This document shows, one piece after another, positions 1 through 6,118 of a DNA stretch of 6,118 bases. The position numbers were made by a program, and so were the translations under genes. Numbering within the stretch: the stretch's first letter is position 1; each line of letters begins with the position of its first letter. Origin of the DNA: Solirubrobacterales bacterium. GTDB taxonomy: Bacteria; Actinomycetota; Thermoleophilia; Solirubrobacterales; Solirubrobacteraceae. The notes beneath the pieces were generated by a model that saw only the letters and a program-made list of their open reading frames with translations, made no database searches and was not told where the DNA came from. The stretch spans positions 1-6,118 of the forward strand of contig JAOPZU010000021.1 of assembly GCA_025963955.1 (NCBI GenBank), in the 5' to 3' direction.

Positions 1-204
1 GTCACCCTCTACAGCGGCATGCCCTACGATCTGCCCGGCGGCGCCTCGCACTACAGCGTCAACTACACCTCCGGCGTGCCGGTGGGCACGCTGAGCAGCA
101 AGGTGCAGGGCACGATCACCACGCACAAGCTGCGCTCGCGCGACGACGCGGCGGACCTCATCCAGCAGATCGAGCAGGGCAAGCTCGTAGGCCAAGGGCA
201 ATGA
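1..204 (+). CDS. C-terminal end of a probable PP2C-type Ser/Thr protein phosphatase (5' truncated)
   Basis: An open frame enters from the left edge and ends at a TGA at 202-204, giving the last 67 residues of a longer protein. The catalytic metal-binding Asp motifs of PP2C would lie upstream and are not visible, so the call is indirect. It rests on the position directly before a rodA-pbpA-pknB set, where actinobacteria normally carry pstP/stp, and on a resemblance, from memory, of the tail to PP2C C-termini. The tail has a Tyr-Ser-Gly-Met-Pro-Tyr-Asp-Leu-Pro stretch, a Tyr-Thr-Ser-Gly-Val turn, and a charged helix beginning Leu-Arg-Ser-Arg-Asp-Asp-Ala-Ala-Asp-Leu. No membrane segment lies in the visible part. 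If the call is right, the enzyme dephosphorylates the kinase encoded downstream and its substrates. It could instead be another conserved gene of this neighbourhood. Confidence 0.55.
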   Translation, partial: VTLYSGMPYDLPGGASHYSVNYTSGVPVGTLSSKVQGTITTHKLRSRDDAADLIQQIEQGKLVGQGQ

Positions 205-226
205 CTCGCGCTGAGCGCTCGCATCG

Positions 227-248
227 CCCTGGGCGGACTCGCCCAGGG
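227..248 (+). promoter_or_regulatory. Perfect 8-bp inverted repeat in the gap before rodA
   Basis: CCCTGGGC at 227-234 and GCCCAGGG at 241-248 pair perfectly around a 6-nt loop (235-240), giving a GC-rich hairpin in transcribed RNA. It starts 22 nt after the upstream stop and ends 32 nt before the rodA GTG. No T-run follows, so it is not a classical intrinsic terminator. It could be a partial terminator or attenuator, an RNA stability or processing element, or a protein-binding palindrome. In DNA this GC-rich, chance short palindromes occur, so a function is inference only. Confidence 0.4.
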
Positions 249-280
249 GCTCCTTCGCCCGCCTCCGTGAGACACGAGCC

Positions 281-1630
281 GTGAGCGCACGCACCCGCGA
301 GCTCTTCGCCCTCGTCCCGGCCGCGCTGCTGCTCAGCGCCGGATTCGCCGCGATCTTCCTCTCGCGCGGTGACCTGCTCGGCGGCCTGAACGGGACGAAC
401 GACGTCTCGGCCGTCTCGCTGACCTACGGCGGCATCTTCCTCGGGGTCTGCGTCGCCGCGCACCTGGTCCTGCGCGTGGCGCTCCCCGACGCCGACCCGT
501 ACCTGTTCCCGCTCGTGGCGCTGCTGGCGTCCTTCGGCCTGGTCGAGATCTACCGCATCGACGCGGAGCTCGCGCGGCAGCAGGCGACGTGGTTCGTCAT
601 CGGCGTGGTGGCCATGGCCGGGACGATCGTGGTCCTCCGCGACCACGGCAAGCTCGAGCGCTATCGGTACACGATCGCGCTCGCGGGGATCGGGCTGCTC
701 GTCCTCCCGCGCCTGTTCTCCCCGACCAACGGCGCGTACCTGGCCATCAAGGTCGGGTCGATCTCCATCCAGCCGGCGGAGTTCGCGAAGATCGCGATCG
801 TCGTCTTCCTCGCGAGCTACCTGCGCGATACGCGGCAGGTCCTCGTGCTCGGCGCCACCCGGGTGCTGGGCGTGACGATCCCGCCGCTCAAGCACTTCGG
901 CCCGCTGCTGCTCGTCTGGGGCACGGCGATGCTCCTGCTGTTCTTCATCCGGGACATCGGGTCCTCGGTGATGTTCTTCGGCGCCTTCCTGGCGATGGTC
1001 TACATCGCGACCGACCGGCTGTCGTTCGTGGTCATCGGGCTGCTGCTGTTCTTCGGCGGGGCCTACCTGGTCGCGGGCCACATCGGCCACATCTCCGACC
1101 GCATCGAGGCGTGGCACCGGCCGTTCCTGGAGTCCAACTTCCGTCCGTCCAACGGGGTCGGCGGCAGCTATCAGCTGGCGCAGGGGCTCTTCGCGCAGGG
1201 CGACGGCGGGATCTTCGGCAAGGGCTTCGGCGGCGCGGTGCTCGAGCTGCCGAAGGGCCAGTGCGGCGCCACGGCGCAGCTGTGCACGCTGCTGCCCGCC
1301 CCGCACACCGACTTCATCTACGCGGTCATCGTCAACGAGCTCGGGCTCATCGGGGCGGCCGGCCTGTTGTGCGTCTACCTGCTGGTGGTCCAGCGCGGCT
1401 TCAAGATCGCGATGCTCGCGCGGGACTCGTTCTCCAAGCTGCTGGCGGCCGGGCTGACGACGGTCTTCGCGCTCCAGGTCTTCGTCATCGTCGGCGGGGT
1501 CACGAAGGTGATCCCGCTGACGGGCGTGACGCTGCCGTTCGTCTCCTACGGCGGCTCGTCCGTGCTGGCGAACTTCGTCCTGCTGGCGCTGCTGCTCCTG
1601 GTCTCCAATCGCGCGCGGAGAGAGGCGTGA
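281..1630 (+). CDS. rodA: SEDS-family peptidoglycan glycosyltransferase, RodA/FtsW type
   Basis: A 449-residue polytopic membrane protein that polymerises lipid II into glycan strands. About 12 hydrophobic segments are visible: roughly 9-27, 48-68, 74-91, 101-119, 129-145, 165-181, 205-222, 226-243, 246-266, 345-370, 384-408 and 425-442. Family signatures are the Ser-Ile-Gln-Pro-Ala-Glu-Phe-Ala-Lys motif (162-170), a Trp at 104, the His-Thr-Asp-Phe motif with the likely catalytic Asp344 after the large extracellular loop, and the C-terminal Pro-Phe-Val-Ser-Tyr-Gly-Gly-Ser-Ser (419-427). The two extra N-terminal segments, the length and the link to pbpA match mycobacterial RodA (about 469 aa) better than a minimal 10-helix SEDS protein. 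GTG281 is the first usable start after an in-frame TGA at 212-214; its Shine-Dalgarno is weak. The stop overlaps the pbpA start. The loop carries an unusual Cys328/Cys335 pair. A division role (FtsW) cannot be excluded. Confidence 0.93.
   Translation: MSARTRELFALVPAALLLSAGFAAIFLSRGDLLGGLNGTNDVSAVSLTYGGIFLGVCVAAHLVLRVALPDADPYLFPLVALLASFGLVEIYRIDAELARQQATWFVIGVVAMAGTIVVLRDHGKLERYRYTIALAGIGLLVLPRLFSPTNGAYLAIKVGSISIQPAEFAKIAIVVFLASYLRDTRQVLVLGATRVLGVTIPPLKHFGPLLLVWGTAMLLLFFIRDIGSSVMFFGAFLAMVYIATDRLSFVVIGLLLFFGGAYLVAGHIGHISDRIEAWHRPFLESNFRPSNGVGGSYQLAQGLFAQGDGGIFGKGFGGAVLELPKGQCGATAQLCTLLPAPHTDFIYAVIVNELGLIGAAGLLCVYLLVVQRGFKIAMLARDSFSKLLAAGLTTVFALQVFVIVGGVTKVIPLTGVTLPFVSYGGSSVLANFVLLALLLLVSNRARREA
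1617..1625 (+). promoter_or_regulatory. Ribosome binding site of pbpA
   Basis: A purine-rich GGAGAGAGG lies inside the last codons of rodA. Its GGAG core ends 6 nt before GTG1627. This fixes the pbpA start at the GTGA overlap with rodA, rather than at an ATG far upstream in the same open frame, which is only out-of-frame rodA sequence. Confidence 0.7.
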
Positions 1631-3093
1631 ACAAGCCCATCACCCGTGTCTTCCTCGTGACGATGCTGATGTTCGCCGTGCTCGTCGGCGCGACGTCCTG
1701 GTGGACGGTGGTCGACGCGAACTCGCTGCGGACCGACCACGGCGGACAGAACGAGCGAGCGTTGCTGCGCGGGCTGAAGGTCCGGCGCGGCGTCATCCGC
1801 GCCGCTGACAACTCCGTCATCGCGCGGTCGGTGAAGAACAACGAGGGCATCTACTCGCGGCGCTACCCGCAGGGCGACCTCTTCGGCCACCCGATCGGCT
1901 ACTCGTACACGTCACTCGGGCAGACGGGCGTGGAGCGCTACTACCAGGAGGACCTCGCGGGGAAGGTCAGTGACGTGGACTCGCTGCTCGGCGGGCTGAC
2001 GGGCAAGGACCAGGGCGGCGACAACCTGCAGACGACGCTCGTCCCGGCCGCGCAGCGCCAGGCCGAGCAGCTGATCGCCGCCGCGTCCCCGGTCGCGGGG
2101 GGTGCGGCCGTCGCCCTCGACCCGCAGACGGGCGCGGTGCGCATCATGGCCTCGGTCCCAGGCTTCGACCCGAACGCGATCCGGCAGCCCGGCGCCCTCG
2201 CGCGGCTGAACAAGGACAACCAGCGCAAGCCGCTCGTCAACCGGGCGCTGCAGTTCGGCTACGCGCCCGGCTCCACGATGAAGGTCGTCACGCTCACGGC
2301 GGCCCTCGACTCCGGCAAGTACCGGCTGGACACCCCGGTCGACGGCAGGAACAACGCCAAGATCTCCGGCGTCCCGCTGCGCAACGACTTCGACGAGGAC
2401 TTCCCTGCGATCGACCTCACCACGGCGCTCGCGAAGTCCGTCAACACCGTGTTCGCGCAGGTCGCCGAGAAGCTCGGCAAGCAGACGATGCGCAAGTACA
2501 TGGAGCGCTTCGGCTTCGACAAGAAGCCGCAGCTGGACTACCCCAAGGACGCGATGTCCGCCGCGGGCGTCTACGGCGACCGGGGGCAGCTGCTCAAGCC
2601 GACGAGCGACAAGGTCGACATCGGCCGCCTCGGGATCGGGCAGGACCAGCTCCAGGTCCCCGCGCTGCAGATGGCGCAGGTCGCCGCCGCCGTCGCGAAC
2701 CGGGGCCGGTTGATGAAGCCGCACATCGGCGCGCGCCTGGTCGACCGGGACGGGCGGACGACGAAGACCATCGATCCCGCGCTCCAGGCGAAGGTCATGT
2801 CCGAGCAGACGGCGGCCGAGGTCACCCAGGCGATGGTGGCCGTCGTCCAGCGGGGCACGGGGACCCAGGCGCAGATCCCCGGCGTCCAGGTCGCCGGCAA
2901 GACCGGCACCGCCGAGACCGCGACCGGCACCGGCACCAAGAACAAGCTCTGGTTCATCGCCTTCGCGCCCGCGGCCGACCCGAAGATCGCGATCGCCGTC
3001 ACGGTCAACGACGTGGTCGGCTTCGGCGGGGACGTCGTCGCGCCGATCGCCAAGCAGCTCATCCAGACCCTGTTGAACGAGAAGAAGCCCTGA
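1627..3093 (+). CDS. pbpA: Class B penicillin-binding protein (monofunctional D,D-transpeptidase)
   Basis: A 488-residue peptidoglycan transpeptidase that cross-links stem peptides on the outer face of the membrane and would pair with the adjacent SEDS polymerase. A short cytoplasmic N-terminus (Asn-Lys-Pro-Ile-Thr-Arg) precedes a single membrane anchor at about 7-27. A class B pedestal domain follows, including Arg-Arg-Gly-Val-Ile-Arg at 53-58 and Gly-Gln-Thr-Gly-Val-Glu-Arg-Tyr-Tyr at 98-106. The transpeptidase domain has all three active-site motifs: Ser216-Thr-Met-Lys219 with the acylated serine, Ser271-Val-Asn273, and Lys425-Thr-Gly427. Length and architecture match mycobacterial PbpA (about 490 aa). 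It has no glycosyltransferase domain and no PASTA domain, and I see no cysteine in it. The GTG start overlaps the rodA stop by 4 nt (GTGA) and has a good Shine-Dalgarno, so translation is probably coupled to rodA. The open frame continues far upstream of the start, but there it is shadow sequence of rodA. Confidence 0.95.
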   Translation: MNKPITRVFLVTMLMFAVLVGATSWWTVVDANSLRTDHGGQNERALLRGLKVRRGVIRAADNSVIARSVKNNEGIYSRRYPQGDLFGHPIGYSYTSLGQTGVERYYQEDLAGKVSDVDSLLGGLTGKDQGGDNLQTTLVPAAQRQAEQLIAAASPVAGGAAVALDPQTGAVRIMASVPGFDPNAIRQPGALARLNKDNQRKPLVNRALQFGYAPGSTMKVVTLTAALDSGKYRLDTPVDGRNNAKISGVPLRNDFDEDFPAIDLTTALAKSVNTVFAQVAEKLGKQTMRKYMERFGFDKKPQLDYPKDAMSAAGVYGDRGQLLKPTSDKVDIGRLGIGQDQLQVPALQMAQVAAAVANRGRLMKPHIGARLVDRDGRTTKTIDPALQAKVMSEQTAAEVTQAMVAVVQRGTGTQAQIPGVQVAGKTGTAETATGTGTKNKLWFIAFAPAADPKIAIAVTVNDVVGFGGDVVAPIAKQLIQTLLNEKKP

Positions 3094-3097
3094 GCCA

Positions 3098-5082
<1,985 letters not shown>

Positions 5083-5086
<4 letters not shown>

Positions 5087-6057
5087 GGATCGCGGTCCTC
5101 GCCGGCGGGCGGTCCTCCGAGCACGACGTCTCCCTCGACAGCGCCGCCGCCGTGCGCGGCGGGCTGGCCGAGGCCGGGCACGAGGTGCTGGACGTGCAGC
5201 TGCACCGGGACGGGACGTGGTGGTCGGGCGGGACCGAGCTGACGCTGCAGGCCGGCCGCGGGCTCCTCGGGGCGGACGTGGTCTTCCCCGTCCTCCACGG
5301 GCCGTTCGGGGAGGACGGGACGGTGCAGGGCCTGCTCGAGCTGCTCGACGTGGCGTACGTCGGGTCGGGCGTGCTTGCCAGCGCGGCCTGCATGGACAAG
5401 CTCGTGTTCAAGGACCTCATGGCGCAGGCGGGCCTGGAGCAGGTCGGCTACGCCCCGGCCCTCGCGCACGATCGCGCCGCGATCGACGTCGGCGGCCTCG
5501 GCCTGCCGTGCTGGGTCAAGCCGGCGCGGCTCGGGTCGTCGGTGGGCATCGTGAAGGTCAAGGCCGCCGACGAGCTGGAGGCCGCGCTCGAGGTCGCCTT
5601 CGCGCACGACAGCCGCGTCATCGTCGAGGCGAGCGCGCCGGAGGGCGCGCTGGAGGTGGAGTGCTCCGTGCTGGGGCCGACGGCGGCGCCCGAGGTCTCC
5701 GTGGCCGGCGAGATCGTCATCCAGAGCGAGTGGTACGACTACGCGGCCAAGTACACCCCGGGAGGGATGGAGCTCGTCGTCCCGGCGCGTATCTCGCCGA
5801 CGGCCGCCGCCCGGGTGAAGGAGCTCGCGGCGCGGGCGTTCTCGGCGGCGGGGTGCAGCGGCCTGGCCCGCGCCGACTTCTTCGTCCACGGCGAGCTCGT
5901 CCTGCTCAACGAGCTGAACACGATGCCGGGCCAGACCCGCACGAGCGTGTACGGCAAGCTGTGGGCCGCGTCGGGGCTGGAGTACCCGGCGCTGCTGACG
6001 CGGCTGTGCGAGGTCGGCGTCGCCCGCCACGCGGCGGAGCGGGCGCACCGCTTCTAG
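5083..6057 (+). CDS. ddl: D-alanine--D-alanine ligase
   Basis: A 324-residue cytoplasmic ATP-grasp enzyme that joins two D-alanines using ATP, supplying the dipeptide that MurF adds to the peptidoglycan precursor. Family motifs occur in order: Gly-Gly-Arg-Ser-Ser-Glu-His-Asp-Val-Ser (8-17) with Glu13 for the first D-Ala; His72-Gly-Pro-Phe-Gly-Glu-Asp-Gly-Thr-Val-Gln; Gly-Val-Leu-Ala-Ser-Ala with Met-Asp-Lys106; Val-Lys146-Pro-Ala and Gly151-Ser-Ser-Val-Gly; Tyr218-Asp-Tyr with Lys223-Tyr224; Arg263 and Asp265; and Asn276-Glu-Leu-Asn-Thr-Met-Pro-Gly. Asp265, Glu277 and Asn279 should bind Mg2+, and Ser288 lies where a substrate-binding serine is expected. The Lys-Tyr omega-loop pair favours D-Ala-D-Ala over D-Ala-D-Lac. 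The length is near the usual size for Ddl. GTG5083 overlaps the pknB stop (GTGA); no Shine-Dalgarno precedes it, but the protein must start here because the first Gly-Gly motif begins at residue 8. Confidence 0.95.
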
Positions 6058-6118
6058 GGCTCGCGGTCCGGCGGAGCGACGCGGCGGACGCCCGGCGCGC
6101 TACGGCCGGCGGCCCGCC

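Noticed and set aside
158..1306. 382-codon minus-strand frame over rodA
   Set aside because: It is a shadow of rodA: the product is extremely Arg/Glu/Asp-rich with no recognisable fold, while rodA has all SEDS motifs.
589..1626. Upstream extension of the pbpA open frame starting at an ATG at 589
   Set aside because: This part overlaps rodA out of frame and translates to Arg/Ala/Pro-rich sequence. The real start is GTG1627, which has a Shine-Dalgarno and is followed by a proper membrane anchor.
6100..6118. Possible C-terminal end of a converging minus-strand gene (TAG read from CTA at 6100-6102)
   Set aside because: Only five codons are visible before the window edge, which is too little to tell a gene end from chance.
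6058..6118. Terminator after ddl
   Set aside because: Only a weak 5-bp pairing (GTCCG at 6066-6070 with CGGAC at 6085-6089) and short GGCC palindromes are visible. There is no T-run, so a terminator cannot be supported.

Overview
The window is very GC-rich (roughly 70% by eye) and every gene lies on the + strand. The order is PP2C phosphatase end, rodA/ftsW, class B PBP, PASTA kinase and D-Ala-D-Ala ligase. This resembles the actinobacterial pstP-rodA-pbpA-pknA-pknB cell-wall/division cluster of mycobacteria. GTG starts, GTGA overlaps and third-position G/C fit Actinomycetota. With no pknA and ddl directly behind the PASTA kinase, a deep-branching actinobacterium is plausible, for example Thermoleophilia/Solirubrobacterales. 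That placement is inference from layout and style, not from a marker gene.

Layout: 1-204 is the 3' end of a gene that is probably the PP2C-type Ser/Thr phosphatase partner of the kinase. 205-280 is the only intergenic gap of any size inside the cluster, and it holds a perfect 8-bp hairpin. 281-1630 is a SEDS glycosyltransferase (RodA type, about 12 membrane segments). 1627-3093 is its class B transpeptidase partner (PbpA). 3098-5086 is a transmembrane Ser/Thr kinase with four PASTA domains and a Thr-Thr-Pro tail (PknB). 5083-6057 is D-alanine-D-alanine ligase. 6058-6118 is a short tail with no convincing gene.

The genes form one tightly packed transcription and translation unit. rodA/pbpA and pknB/ddl each overlap by GTGA, and pbpA and pknB are 4 nt apart. 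As a pathway, Ddl makes the D-Ala-D-Ala dipeptide of the lipid II stem peptide, RodA polymerises lipid II into glycan, and PbpA cross-links the new strands. PknB probably senses muropeptides or lipid II through its PASTA domains and phosphorylates cell-wall proteins, and the phosphatase would reverse this.

I see no mobile element, CRISPR array, RNA gene or wholly undescribed system. The points most worth a second look are a two-cysteine insertion next to the catalytic Asp of RodA, the coupling of ddl to a PASTA kinase gene without its own Shine-Dalgarno, the Thr-Thr-Pro tail repeat, and the hairpin before rodA.
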